From Dichotomocladium elegans (lineage: Eukaryota > Mucoromycota > Mucoromycetes > Mucorales > Lichtheimiaceae): a DNA stretch of 64,000 nt. The DNA is taken from NCBI GenBank assembly GCA_025716815.1, contig JAIXMN010000002.1, positions 2,046,001 through 2,110,000 on the forward strand, given 5' to 3'. The notes below the pieces were generated by a model. The model saw nothing but the letters and a program-made list of their open reading frames with translations, was not told the DNA's origin and made no database searches. This document shows positions 47,086 through 59,485 of this stretch, in pieces. Within the stretch, counting starts at the first letter, position 1; the number at the start of each line of letters is the position of its first letter. The translations under genes and the position numbers were made by a program.

Positions 47086-48950
47086 TTAGTTGATCATGAT
47101 CCTGTCTGATTCTACAGGACAGTAGATCTTCATTGCGATATTTAGAGGGTTAGCGGATATTCTCTATTTTGGTAGGCAGCTTTTTGTCCTTATTACCTTG
47201 AGGTCTGGGTCAAAATCAAGCACGTTAGGCTTCGAGGCCTGAGGTGTGAAAAGCCCATTCCAAATAGACTAGAATATTGCAATAAGAAAGATGTTTGTCA
47301 TCATCGTTGAAGCTAGATTATACCTTAGCAATCCACTGGTGAGCATCTAGACTAGGATGGAAGCAATCCAAATTGCTGGAATTTTACGAGACAAATGCAG
47401 TGGTGTATAGTCGCGGTTAGCTATTAATTGTGATGATATCAACCCATATTATTACTATGTACCTTAGAGCGGTGATGGGGAAGTTTGCAAGGTTGATATT
47501 CGCAGGTTGGTAGGCAATACCAAAGGTTGGACTCTGTTGATTCTTATATTGGTTGTAGATCTCAAGAAGCATTCCATTATAGCCTAATTTTGTTATGGGT
47601 GTGTATGGGTAGGTAACGGATCTAATCTTCCAAAAAAAAAGAAAACTAACCTTCAGCATGGACATCCATTTGATTACGATTCTCGTCACCACCTGAAAAG
47701 CATCCACACATCTTGCGGTTGAGAATTGTAGCGCTATCATTTCCTAGTGGCCGGCAATACTCTTGGCCTTCTGTCAACGAATAGACAGGTGATACTTTGA
47801 AGACACCAACTATATGGAGGGGAACATGGTCAGTACGATGGCACTTGTACCTTTTTTTTTTGTATGTAGCGCTCATGTACCCAGGTTGACGATCACACGT
47901 GGAATATTTTCTTTGATTCTAGCAATGGCTTCTGCAACGTAGGCACCGAATTGTTCCACAGCAACTTCACCGGCCTTGTCCCCGCAAGAACTGCACTGAT
48001 CATTACCTAATTAGGAAAAGTTTAATAAAAGAGGTGTGGACCGGACAGCAAGTGGTACACGTACTTCCGATTTGGATTGTGATCAATTTCCAGTCTTCAG
48101 TGAAATTCGACGCCGTGGTCTTCATTACTATGGGATAAGGAAAAAAATTAGTACACAGGATTTTTTTTTTTTGCAAACTCGCCGTGCCCGCCATTTACTG
48201 ACAAGGAATGAGATAATCGAGCTGTGAGTTGAGATCAGCAGCGATAGCCCCGCTAATCGCTGCATTGAGTTTGTCCCGCAGGGGTCGATCTATTAGCAGC
48301 CGGATACGATATTAATATAACGCTCATGTTATAGCGTTGTAAGAACACTTGCGAGAAATGGCACAGAAATTATCTATTTACAGCCGTTTATGTCAGCCAC
48401 TGATGGCGTTCTTTGGGGATCAGGACCTTACCTCCGCAGAGCGAGACAATGTGCTCAGCCACGGACGCCCCTTTAATATCTGGATTGAAATGTTCGGCCA
48501 TGGTAGCCAAGGTGATCGCGCCATCATCGCCGCCAACGCCCCAGCTATTCCCGCGGTATTCAAGAAGTGCACCAAGGTCAAGTCCTCCTTTGTATCCCAT
48601 CATCCCGAAGCCAGCCATTATGCTACATGAAAAGAGCCGATACCATTAGAGACGCGAGCCATCAGCCGGTGAAGCTCGTTTCTTTCTTACCTGTCTCCCA
48701 GAGCAGCGATCACTTTGATATCGTCTAGTCATAGAGGTTATCAATACATGGGTCCGTCCCAGCTCAAGTAAAGGGGGGGGGCATACATACCGATACGTAA
48801 ATCCGACACAGAGCCAGGCGCGCTGGTGCGAGCAGGGAGAGCCGGGCATTCGTCCACATCGGTGACACTGATAGCCTCGATACCGGCAAAAAATTGCAGC
48901 AAGAGCACCTCAATAAGTACAATCTGAAGAAAGTCCACTAGCCGCGCCAT
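47086..48950 (-). CDS. Secreted SGNH/GDSL esterase, phospholipase B1 type (copy E)
   Basis: Intact-looking member. ATG 48950 opens a hydrophobic leader (VLIEVLLLQFFAGIEA). An extra 66-nt intron (48725-48790) splits DLRI/DDIKV, where copies A, C and D have none. Block I GDSIMAG is rebuilt across the next intron. Then NSWGVGGDDGAITLATM, block III EDWKLITIQIGSNDQCSSC, FKVSPVYSLTEGQEYCRP, AYQPANINLANFP and block V NLDCFHPSLDAHQWIAK. The end IYCPVESDRIMIN has TAA at 47086-47088. GDSIMAG, SNDQCSSC and NINLA.FP are shared with copy A, so A and E are sister copies on opposite strands at the two sides of the cluster. Confidence 0.8.
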
Positions 48951-49349
48951 CGATTGATTTATTTGTTCACATTTGCTTCGCGCTCATTCCATCGTTTTAT
49001 ATAGAGATCTGGAAACTCAATGGCTTAGAAAGAAGTTCGATCATGCATGACAGTACTACCCGACATATCGCCCTTGTGTGATCGTTTTTTTGCCATTATA
49101 TTTTCGTAACACGCCCCTCGCACCGGGGAGCTTTTCGATAAGGGACATGGTCCAAGACCCTTGTCCTATTTTATGGGTGGTATATTCCGTATTATAGAAG
49201 AAAGATTTCCTATATTTGTCTGTTTGTGTCTATATTAACCAAAGTTCCATTGTAATCTTTCGTTGGACACTTAATCAATGCAAAGAAAAAAAAACCAGAA
49301 CAATAGCAATGTTGAGCGCGCGCATGCTGAAACGGACTCATTAGCTTGG
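48951..49349. promoter_or_regulatory. Upstream region of esterase copy E
   Basis: About 400 bp of AT-rich DNA expected to hold the copy E promoter. A tatata-like stretch (ttttatatagag near 48995) lies about 45 bp upstream of the start codon. Confidence 0.35.
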
Positions 49350-50760
49350 CAGCCGAGCCTCACGCCGACACGGCTCTGATGGCTGTCGATAGCGGCGCGC
49401 TTTCATTCAGCCTGGTTTTTTTTGAATACCAGAGCTGTTCCACAAAGACTCTCCAGAAGACTGTCAGCTTGGCGATTGTGCTACCGATCTGTAGTACCTT
49501 CCTTATCCATCCATGCATCATGAGGCTTGGGATGGGAGCAGCGTTTGTTATTTTCATGATATTCCACAAAAAATTCTTTCCCAAGATTATGCAAACACGA
49601 ATAGTTCTCCCACGTAATGTACTCCAATATCTCCATTAGGCGGCCCGAAATGTCTATATTCACAGGCTGACATACAGCACCAAAGAAAAAAAAAAAGATA
49701 GCTGGCTCGAGGGTTTACGTTATGTTTGCGGCAAGTTTTCATGGAATTAGTATATACCCCAGGGGCCATGATGCTACATTTGAGGAACAGTATTGCTATG
49801 TTTCCCGCCGGCGCTGTTTTCTGAGAAAACAAAAAATAAACTTACACCATTGCGATTATTCCGGTATTGTTCTATTGTTATAACACTACTCAACTTCAGA
49901 TATGTCACGCTAACGGTACAATATCCTCAGTTGCTCGCAGGTTTTGGGAAGTCAAGGATTTAAAGCGTGTCTGCCTCTGCTTGACGAAGGCATCGCTTGT
50001 GGAGAACGCAAACGGGTCACAAAAGAGTCAACTGTCACGTTGGATGACCACGTTAGTCGCTGCGTGGGTAACAAATGACGTCAATGCAAGTGCTCGATGG
50101 GTATTCGGGAGGTGATCTTCTTTTGCTATGTACCCAAACCAGTATTATGATCCTAAAACTGCAATTAAAAAGTGCAGGCATGAGCACTTGGTTCAATGGG
50201 AGTTTTTTTTTTTTTTTACGAGGAATAAAGTAATACAGTGGTTTGCAGATATTCCTACATATCCAAGCGATCAAGATCGTGACGAGATGAGAGAGAGAGA
50301 GAGCAGAATCTATCATCATATCAATAGTGCCCTTCTCTTTGCTCCATCCATTCCAAAGTAAACTAGCTATCCATCTACTACCAAAATAAATAATTAAAAA
50401 GACATTGGTATTTCGTCGCAACGTGGATGTTCATCTCTGCTAGGATCCTCACGGAGAAAATTTGTGTGTTTCTCATGATGAAACTCACAATTTACCCGGA
50501 TTAGAATTCTGGAAGAGGGTTTGCCGTCAAAGCATTGCTTCTGCTATCATCGATGGAATTCATTCATCTTCGATATGAGGTCAGCACATCAAGAAATCTG
50601 TTTACTCCATCTGTGGCCACCGATGAGCCAACGTCTATGATGCTATTGAACACCTATAGAAGGCACTTGTTTTGATATATGATCGAATGATGAAATTAGG
50701 ATGTATTTTACCCGCTGCCCGACGCATTGATAACCTTAATATCATCTGATATGCAATTTG
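49350..50760 (-). pseudogene. Strongly decayed SGNH esterase relic (copy F)
   Basis: Fragments in family order can be read on the minus strand: SDDIKVINASGSG near 50740-50710 (the GDS nucleophile is lost), a weak block near 50560 matching the LNAAI...N segment, PVNIDISGRLMEILEYI at about 49690-49630 (matching TPANLDILNYPLEVVLR) and CSHPKPHDAWMDK at about 49530 (block V with the catalytic Asp replaced by Arg). No signal peptide exon is seen and frames are broken between pieces. It is an old dead copy at the right edge of the cluster. Confidence 0.6.
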
Positions 50761-52133
50761 ATGATGTCTAAACGTGGCAACTACGTGGGGATAATGCAGG
50801 GTACATGGTGATACGGGTTACACCAAAGAAGCCTTCTGCGTGTATGTGTGCGTGTGTGGGGAGAGGCCCAGGAGGGAGAGTGTGTGTGTGTGACGAGAAC
50901 GATTGCATGAAGATCTGGCCAGTTCAACTACCTCTTCTCTTGTCCAGGCGAGACTTTGGACATGCTTCTCACTCAGAAGACGCACTTTTAAAATATTCAC
51001 ATACCTACTGCACATTCTGGACATTGATGGAGCAGGCAAGTAGACGTAGGTCTGGTAAATCGGCACAGACGATGTGTCTTCCTATCATCGGGACGCGCAT
51101 CATCTAGATGCGGATCGACGAGTGATTCATTTCTCCATGGTGTACTTTCTCAGAAACGCGCAAGTGTCGTAAACTGGAAAGGGAAACAAAAAAGCTGCAC
51201 CTCATTGTATATAAAGCCAAATGTATCAGTAGGCAAAATGAAACGCAAGACTTTGTCCATCATCCTCTAATGTGCAGCCAGGGCCAGGTATACAGCACAA
51301 AGACCTATCTAAAAGTGTCCCCCTCCCTCGTCTATTGTATGCTTGATCAAACTAAAATAATGCCAGGGTAAAGCGCGTATGGTATATTTCCGTTTGCGCC
51401 CCCTCCCAGCCTTGGCCGATGCCTGCGTGAACATGAAGCTAGGTACTGTATTAGCCACTGAAGAGGTGCCCTGTCTTGGAATCATGCCATGTTGCATCTC
51501 ATGTGATAATATGGGGTTCAGACTCATCAATGAAAAAAAAACACAGCTTTTATTCGTCTGGCTCAATCGCAGGCGTATGACATTGACAGATGGGACGCGT
51601 CGTTTAGCGTACTGTAGCGGCCTCATGGCTCCGGAGCAGTTGCTTCATAAGGATGCGTAGGACAATCCATCGATCCTCGTCAGCAATCTAACTCCAAGAT
51701 CAGCACAACTGTGTTCATCGATAACTTGGGCTTTTCTCATCTTCATACAGAAAATGGATACTCATTTGAGAGTCTCTATCCATGCACTACACAACTCTAT
51801 GGGCCAAGGGTCGGAGGGATGCCTATCCATCCCCTTAAAAAAAAACTGGGTCGATGGGGTCGAGCGTTACAAATGGTGTATGGCTTATGTATACGCTCCC
51901 GAACCGTTTTCACGACGACCATGGAACATTCCCATTTGCTTTGAATTATATATTTCCATGCGTTGATCGCACGCTACTTGCGACCTTACAGATCCAAGTT
52001 AATCCAAGCAGGACAGACACATAGATCTCTGTTACATCTAATATTTCTAGCTTACGGTGTGAAAATGAAGTAAATAGATAAGGTTATTATTATTTGGTAG
52101 ATGAGGTATATTTGAACAAGGAAGATACTTCTT
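50761..52133. other. Gap between esterase relic F and the formin gene
   Basis: No gene recognised. Open frames at 51379-51660 and 51754-51966 have no recognisable domain. A (GT)n tract lies near 50839-50891. Confidence 0.45.
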
Positions 52134-55100
52134 CTACTCCGCCTGGAGACTTGCTAGCAAATTCTCTGCAAGGCTCACGTCGTCATCTTGTACCGCAGCC
52201 GTGTCATCCGCACGTCGGTGCTGGTGTCGTCTACGAGCTCTTGGGGCAGTAGGCTCTGCGTCTGCGGAACGCAATTTGGCAAGGAGATTGTCCATCATCT
52301 TGCGGTCATCCTCGGTGTTCGCGCCTTCTATAAAGAACGTATATTAATAAATAGGAAGGCAACGCCGCAGAAGAAGAAGAAAAAAGATTCTGACCTTCGC
52401 TGAGATCCACATCTTCTGTCCGTCGTCTCTCATCCTCCGCTTTCTTTTCTTCCAGCTTCTGTCGTTTAGCGTCCAAGCGCTGCTTGCGCAACTCCTCCTC
52501 CTTGCGCCGCTTCTCTTCACGTTCAAGTTTGAGCGCGTGTTTTTCTTCTGCCACAACCGCGTCCTTCCAGCTGCTCACAAAACGAGCAAACACACCGAAA
52601 AAGTCATCGGGTCGCATGACCTTTGGATTCTCGCCATAATAGAGCATGACCTCTTTCCATTTTGCATCCATATTCACATAGAGCGACTGAAGATCCTCAA
52701 ACTTCACAGAGGCCTCATCACGGAATTCGGTCATGACATCCCGGAAACGATCTTCTTCCTCTAGTTCGACATCTTCGGGTTGCCATCTTGTTCCAAGTTC
52801 CAGATCGAGCTGCTTCAGACCCTGTCGCAGATCCGTATATTGCTGAACCATGTCATTAAGACTGGCCATGACTATGATGAAAAAAGAAGAATGTGATATG
52901 TATAGTATAGTTTACATGCGTGAGATATGCTCAACTTACTGCGCGCGGCCTGGCCAGAATCCTTGAGATCGTGCATGAACTCTAGCACATGTGGAAATTG
53001 GCGCCGCGTGACGCCCGCAAGAACGTGCAAAAGGGTTAAAGATGAATTATTTGACGCCTTCGTGTCTGCGAGTTTGTTGATACTGGAAATGCGCATGCCA
53101 AATGCGCCGCCCTGCAAGCTCGATGCATTCATAAAATTGCCGACAAGCAGAATCAGCTAGGATCCTCAGTTAGCAGCATATCGATGGTCAAGTAAAAACA
53201 AGAAATGGTTGTTTAAGCATACCCCAAGAAGTTCTCTGAATGATTCAGAGTTGCGCAATGTTTCTGACACTTTAAGGATCAAAGCCATGTTCTAGAAAGT
53301 CGAATAGTTCAGCTTAAGCGTTCTATCAAATGCTTCGTTTGCCCCTTCTGCTCTTCTTTACCTTGAGCAATTGCTGGTATTTCTCCTCGAATTGGACACG
53401 GAAGAGCATGAACCGGATTCGGGGCTCATAGCGATAGATAGTCTCCATCTAAACAACAAAGAACTGTAAGCTATGGACGAAATCTACCGCTCTTACGCGA
53501 CTGGCTAATTTTGTTGTACCTCGACAGTGAATTGTTCTGGGAAGTCTAGTTCTAGACGGGCTTCTTCTGGAAGCTTTTTGTATTTTTCAAGCACGTCTTC
53601 TTTGTCGTCCTTAGATGGCCGGTACGCGATCAAGTTGCTGAGGAAAACATCCGTGCTGAGATTGTCATCGAGTCGCAAAATGCTACGTCGAATGTCCTTG
53701 TATGTCATTCCCTTTGTTTTGGACAGAATCGTCAAGTCTGTCGCAAAATAACCCGGGAATCGTACGCACGTCAATCATTGAATGGCATATCAACGCAGAA
53801 ACTTACTGATATTCTTGCTCTTCTCCTTTGACAGGAATTTGACCGCGTCTTTGCGTTCCTCAATCTTAGCCTTGAGTTTCTTTTCAAAGAAGAGATTTGC
53901 TTTTGCCGGGAAGGTTTCCTCAAGCTTAGAGAAGACACCGGTTTGATCCAAGACTTCCTCGAGCTGATTTTCGTCCACACCTTCGAGAACCCAGATCGTT
54001 TTGTCGACGCCACGTGCATCGAGCTTTTGCCACTGCAGATTCTTTAGCTTCACTTGAGGATAGTGGCGTAGCTGTTTGCGCAATGGCCCTGCGATGGGCG
54101 CCATCGGTGCCAAGGGACCTCCTGCACCCGGAGGCGGCGGAGGCGGCGGAGGCGCACCAGGACCTCCTTGATGATCATCGCCATTAAATAATAAGCATCG
54201 TTTTATATGTTTCTATCGTCTTCCAAAACAGGTTGCTTACCTGGAGGCGGAGGCGGAGGCGGAGGACCACCCGGACCTCCTTGATTACCATTCAAGCGGA
54301 TAATGAGCGCCATTGTATCTTTTCCAATTTTCAACTTCTGTCTGAAAGGGCTTACCTGGAGGAGGAGGTGGTGGTGGAGGAGGGCCGCCACCAGGACCGC
54401 CTTTATTTCCATATCACCCACGATCAGTATCTCGTTTGTTTTCTCAAACTCATCCTTCTGTCTGTAAAGACTTACCTGGTGGAGGAGGAGGAGGAGGAGG
54501 GGGCGGTGGAAGCCCGCCCATCGCTCCTATTTCATTATTCAAACCTGCGTGAGTATTTTCTATTATGAGTTCACTAGGCTCTATCCAGTATACCTGGTGG
54601 GGGAGGCGGAGGAGGAGGAGGAGGGATGCCACCTGAACCAGGCGGAGGCGGAGGCGGAGGCGGAGGAGGAGGAGGAATACCGCCTTCTCATGCAAGAAAG
54701 TCAGTTGCTTAGGCTCTTATTTGAAAGCAATTTTTCAAAGTACCTTGAACAGGTGGCGGTGGTGGCGGCGGGGGAGGAGGAATATCGCCTTCTCATACAA
54801 GAAAGTCAGTTGCCTAAGCTCTTATTTGAAAGCAATTTTTTCACACAAGTACCTTGAACATGTGGTGGTGGTGGCGGCGGGGGAGGAGGAGGAATTCCGC
54901 CTAGATAAATATGTGTTAAGCAAAACCATTGGAAAAACGGACCTTATATCATTATTACCATGACTTGGCGGTGGTGGCGGCGGACAAGGGGAGGGCAAGG
55001 AGGAGAGGGAATATCAGCTACAACAAAGCGATGAGGTTAAGCTATACAAGACATTTGGGTTGATACGTACGAGAACCGGTAAGCGGAAGAGGTGGAGGTG

Positions 55101-58083
55101 GAGGTGGCGGGGGCGGCGGGGGCGGAGGAGGCACTCCCGCGGTCGATACACTAATATCTTCTGAAAGACGACATCAGTGCAACCGGACTTTACAGAACAT
55201 GCGTAATTATCATTTTACCAGATCCTTGCGAGCTTCCAGCATTGTTGGTCTGTTGAGACATGTCAGAGGACGGAACTGGTGTGCCAGGGGCTTCAGGAAT
55301 GCGTGATCCTGGTACGACGAAACCATTAGGGCCAAGCGTTCCATGTCCGCCGTACGGGGCGACCGGCATAGGCTAAAATTCTATCATGAAGCAAATCGAT
55401 AAAAAAATCTAACTTGGTACTTACAATCTTGTGTCTGCCTGACATTTTCCATTCATCGCCAAGTATCAGACCCGTGCTCACTGGCTGTCCTTCAGCGCGA
55501 TCCTCATATTGTCTTAACTGTTCCTGGAGATTAGCAATCGTGTTTCGCGACGTCTTTAACAATGCCCGCAAAGATGCAAGTTCCATTTTCTGGTTCAGAT
55601 TGGGACCCATCTTTGACCCTATATTGAGATATAACAAGAAATTCGATTCAGCGCTGCGAAAGAGAATCGACACGTTTTCTTCTGACAACACTTACGACGC
55701 AGACTAGACCGTGACTCTTGCTGGGTAGTAGTGGTAGGAAGTGGTTCGTTTTTCATATAGTGCTCCAACTGGAGCTTCAGTTCCTTGTTCTCTGCTTCGA
55801 GATGGATTAACTTTTCTCGCATCTCGGATGCGTCGGCCTCTGTCTGCTGCAGACGGTCCAATTCGCTGAATTTCTCGATCAAATTGCCGACTGACACGCC
55901 GTACGTGGAGGTGAAGTCTGAAACCGATACGCTGCCACGGCGGTCCATCACGATCTGGTTGACAATTTCGCTGACCATACGATGATAATGTGTCCTATAA
56001 ACCAACTAATGAGCCACATGTTTGATCCCTTATCCTCCTGTCCTCGCCAGCTACTCAACTCACTTGATTTCAGGGTCGCCTTTGATCAATAGCATACTTT
56101 TTAAAGTCGATACCAGATAGTCTTGGGCGCGCGGGGCATCTGCAATCGCATCGAGAACCATATCGAAAAGCTCGTTGGGTTGTGACACGTCTGAGAACAC
56201 AGAAAGTTCGTCTCCAAATGCATCTTCTTGGTCGTCCTCCGCAGCCCGCGTATACACATCAATTTGCTTGTTGAGGTCGTGGTAGTTGAGGCGCTTCAGC
56301 TTTGGCAACACCCGCAAAAGGCCAGCAGCGTTGAGCTGATTGCGAAGATGAATGCGCTCGTGTACTTCGGTGGGTACTTTATTGACGATAATGTTGATCA
56401 ACAGCATGTTCGACAACTAGCAGTTCACATGTGGGTCAGGACATCGCCTCGGAAGGATTTATGCTTCTTACCGCGTATTCCATGAGATGGCTGTCTGGCG
56501 CGTTAAAGATACCCAAGCTTTTGAGTTCGTCGCTTGCGCCCACCATGGATCCCATTCGCCCACGTCCACCGATTGTGTTTTCCAGGCTCTTTATCCATGC
56601 ATTAAACGGACCAAGATCGCCGTGATGTTTCTGAAGTGCAGCGAAGCCTTGCAACACATGGCTGTGACCAACGGGTTTTTCACAAAGAGCGATGAAACTC
56701 AACATTTCAATCGCGTTCTTGCGCGTTTGCCAGTGTGGGCACACCACGGAGAACACCAATGCTTCTATATAATTCGGATGCGCAACGACTTCTCGGACAC
56801 CCCACTATAGAGAAAGAAGAAGCGAAAACGCGGACATGTGTAGATGATTAGATCAGTTTCCCATTCACCCTGATGGAATATCCTTTTGTCTTCACTTACT
56901 CTTGTGTTGACAAGAACTTTGATACATTTTATAATTTCGACTTCAAGCTCAACAGATTTCTCGGTTCTGCACGGAACACGTGGATTAAAAAAAGGTCGTG
57001 CATTGATTTCTTCATCTGCTCACCTCTCTGTTTTGTGGTTCAGTGCAGATAGACCATTGCAAACGGCATAGACACCCTTGAGGTCGATGAACTTCATCAC
57101 CCAACTGTTTCAAATAATTAACAACAGCATTAATAAATGTCTCGTCTTTTTTCGCCAACACGAGCATGATCCAGTAAAGGAAATCCCAGCTTACTCGACA
57201 GGACGAGTCCGCAAGTTGACGGTGAGATTTTCGACGAGTGAAGAGGTGACCGCCCGTAGATCGGCCTCCATAAATTTACGGATAAAGAACTCGGGCGAAT
57301 ATCGATCTAATTCTGGATATGTAGCTGCACCCGGGCCCGGTTGGGAGCTGGACGAAACACCGGTTGAGGACGAGGGCGAGAGGGTAGCAGGATAGCCATG
57401 GCGGTTATGTTGGTGCGATTGACGATGCTTTTCAAGGCGTCGTGTGCCGTGCTCCCAGGTGGCCGTCAGCATCTCGCCTGCTTTTTCAGCGAGAACATTG
57501 ATGAGTGGTGCCGGTGCGTCGGGATCGTTTTCATCGAGTACTGTTTTTCTGCCAGAAGCTAACTGCTCGGCCTTGGGATCTTGGCTAATCAATAGCCATT
57601 TTTTGTCGACATCCCAAGCAAGCATGGCGTTGTATTGCTCATCACGAATACCTCGGCGGCCCTAGACAGGATAAACGTTTGAGCCTTACAGTATACTGGT
57701 GTGTCTCCATATGAAACTTGCCAGCATTTGCTCGAACATTGCGTTAACCTGTTCTTCAGGGGGCATTGCCATTGCAAAGGGGGCACCGGTATGACCAGTA
57801 CTGCTACTGCTGCTGCTGCCATTGTCGATGGAAGTTCTGCTATCAGCAGACGTGTATACTGCGATGTCATTCAGTATTCAGTCAGTAAACTCGGCCGCGT
57901 ATATAACTCGAGGAGATATTTCTGCTGGGTATGTTTCAGGTAAATATGGTATACATAAGTGTGCGTACCTGAGGAAAATGTCGGTGAGGCTACCAGTCGA
58001 CTGTCGCCCGGTGAGCCTGGAGCGCGTGAGGGATTGTTCTTGGACCAGCGTTTTTTCCCCAATCTGTCAAAAAAATCAGACAT
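52134..58083 (-). CDS. Diaphanous-related formin
   Basis: Nucleates and elongates unbranched actin filaments for polarised growth and septation. ATG 58083 begins MSDFFDRLGKKRWSKNN, followed by the GTPase-binding/FH3 region (exons to about 56060), a coiled coil near 55980-55620 and an FH1 proline tract spread over many short exons (55165-54100). The FH2 domain starts at LKNLQWQKLDARGVDKTIW and includes KGMTYKDIRRSILRLDDNL, LVGNFMNASS and GMRISSINKLADTKA. A charged helix (EREEKRRKEEELRKQ) and a DAD motif follow (MMDNLLAKLRS plus the basic run RARRRHQHRR). N-terminal regulatory region plus DAD implies autoinhibition released by a Rho-type GTPase. The stop is at 52134-52136. Not all 5' junctions were resolved. 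Confidence 0.92.
54120..55165 (-). repeat. Tandem polyproline mini-exons (formin FH1)
   Basis: Nine blocks encoding 6-14 consecutive Pro are separated by short introns of about 55-70 nt with gtac, gtat or gtaa donors. The blocks lie near 55145-55085, 55010-54962, 54900-54853, 54791-54744, 54685-54597, 54540-54475, 54415-54355, 54295-54240 and 54175-54120. Several share a GGI or GGP start and a final Gly at the donor. The exons 54853-54900 and 54744-54791 are both 48 nt, so either can be skipped without changing frame. Confidence 0.8.
54687..54900 (-). repeat. Recent 109-bp exon-intron tandem duplication
   Basis: Two copies of a unit (exon plus following intron) lie 109 bp apart. The introns 54687-54743 and 54792-54852 share attgctttcaaataagagc and caactgactttcttg, with few changes, and the exons both end in TTCAAG|gtact. 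Confidence 0.85.
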
Positions 58084-59485
58084 AGGAGCTGTTCCAAAAG
58101 AGACAAGAAGCAAACGAGAGGAATTAAGGTAAAAAACAACGGCTTTAGGCTACTAGGTGGAGTTTCTTTTTTTATCTCCCGCAAAGCTTCCATTGCCAAT
58201 TTTGTAACACGTCCCAGAATCCCTGCGCGCTTCATTTATTTGCGCCACAGCTGCCTGTGCGACCATCCCGAGCAGCTAACATTCGCACACTTTTTATCCT
58301 ACACTAGATTATGCGTGAGCCACTATCCCTGCCTCTTTGGATGGCGATGCGGGGAAAATATCCAGCTTTGTCGCTATCTCTTTTTTTTTTTTTTTACTTA
58401 TTTCGCGTCGCGATCATCAAAGCGCGTTTCTCGCTTAAAATAGATCAGAATGTTTCACATTATAGCGATCTCTGAACCAATTTATTTATTTTTTTGGCGG
58501 AAAAGGATCATCCGTCAAAGAAAGAAAGATAGATCCCTTGGATATAGCAAACAGAGAGGTACAAAGGTGGAGCAGGGCATACAAGGGATGGTACGCCATC
58601 TGTGTATGATTTTAGCAGTATAGACCTCATACGTTCCCCCTGAAAATCTGAACTTGGTTGTGATATATCCAGTCAGGTAGAAGAGATCATGGCATCATTC
58701 AGAAATGGTCTATGAGGTTGCAGCTGATTTCTGTCTACTAATAATAAGATCCCATCATTTCGTGCGTAGCTGAGCCACAATTTGTTGTGTTTGATCCGAT
58801 TTGTCTTAAAAGAGGATGATAAATATAGTACAACAATGAAAGAGAGAAGGTGATAGATATGATATGGCAGATACAGCACGTCCTCTGTGTAGGCTTATGT
58901 ATTTGAAAGAAGAAAGGTGGAATCAGAGTCTTCCCTGCTCAGACGATAAGAAGCCGCGCGGAAAATCATGCCGGCAATTGTCCATCTTCAGGAGAACAGG
59001 TGTGGATAGGTTCTGATGGCTGATCTCACGATTTTCTCCTTGTGAAAGAAGTTAGTCACTGGTAGATTGTCGGAGGTCTATTTCTCTCCATTGCCGTACA
59101 GGAACCCATTTGTGTCTTTGTAAATATGTCAAGTGCAAAAGCGGACAAGTTAGCGACCCATAGGACTTCCAGTAGAATGAAATTATAGACCGGGAGAGTA
59201 AGTTGAGTCACATATTTCCCTAGAGACAACAAAGCTCTTTAAAAATGAACAGGAGAAAGCAAGCAATGAAAGTGGTACACATGCACTAGACAACCGTAGC
59301 ACCAACGTGTCACAGACTTATTAACCTCTACCTTATTCTGCCCAGCTTTTTTGTTTTTTATTTTTCTCCTCTCTTCTTTTTCTCCCTTCCAGCCGAAAGC
59401 CCATCAACATCACCACAACTTTCCCTCTCTTTCCTACCCCCTCCCTCTCTTTTTCTCTTTTCTCCCTTCCCATTCATTCACATCC
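58084..59485. other. Intergenic, formin and KCH1 promoters
   Basis: Divergent upstream regions. A T-run near 58381-58395 and CT-rich sequence right before KCH1 (59351-59470), typical of strong fungal promoters. No gene recognised. Confidence 0.45.

Noticed and set aside
51379..51660. 93-codon open frame with a Cys-containing stretch (PCLGIMPCCISCDNMG)
   Set aside because: Cys spacing fits no zinc-binding pattern I know, and there are no splice or neighbouring coding signals to extend it.
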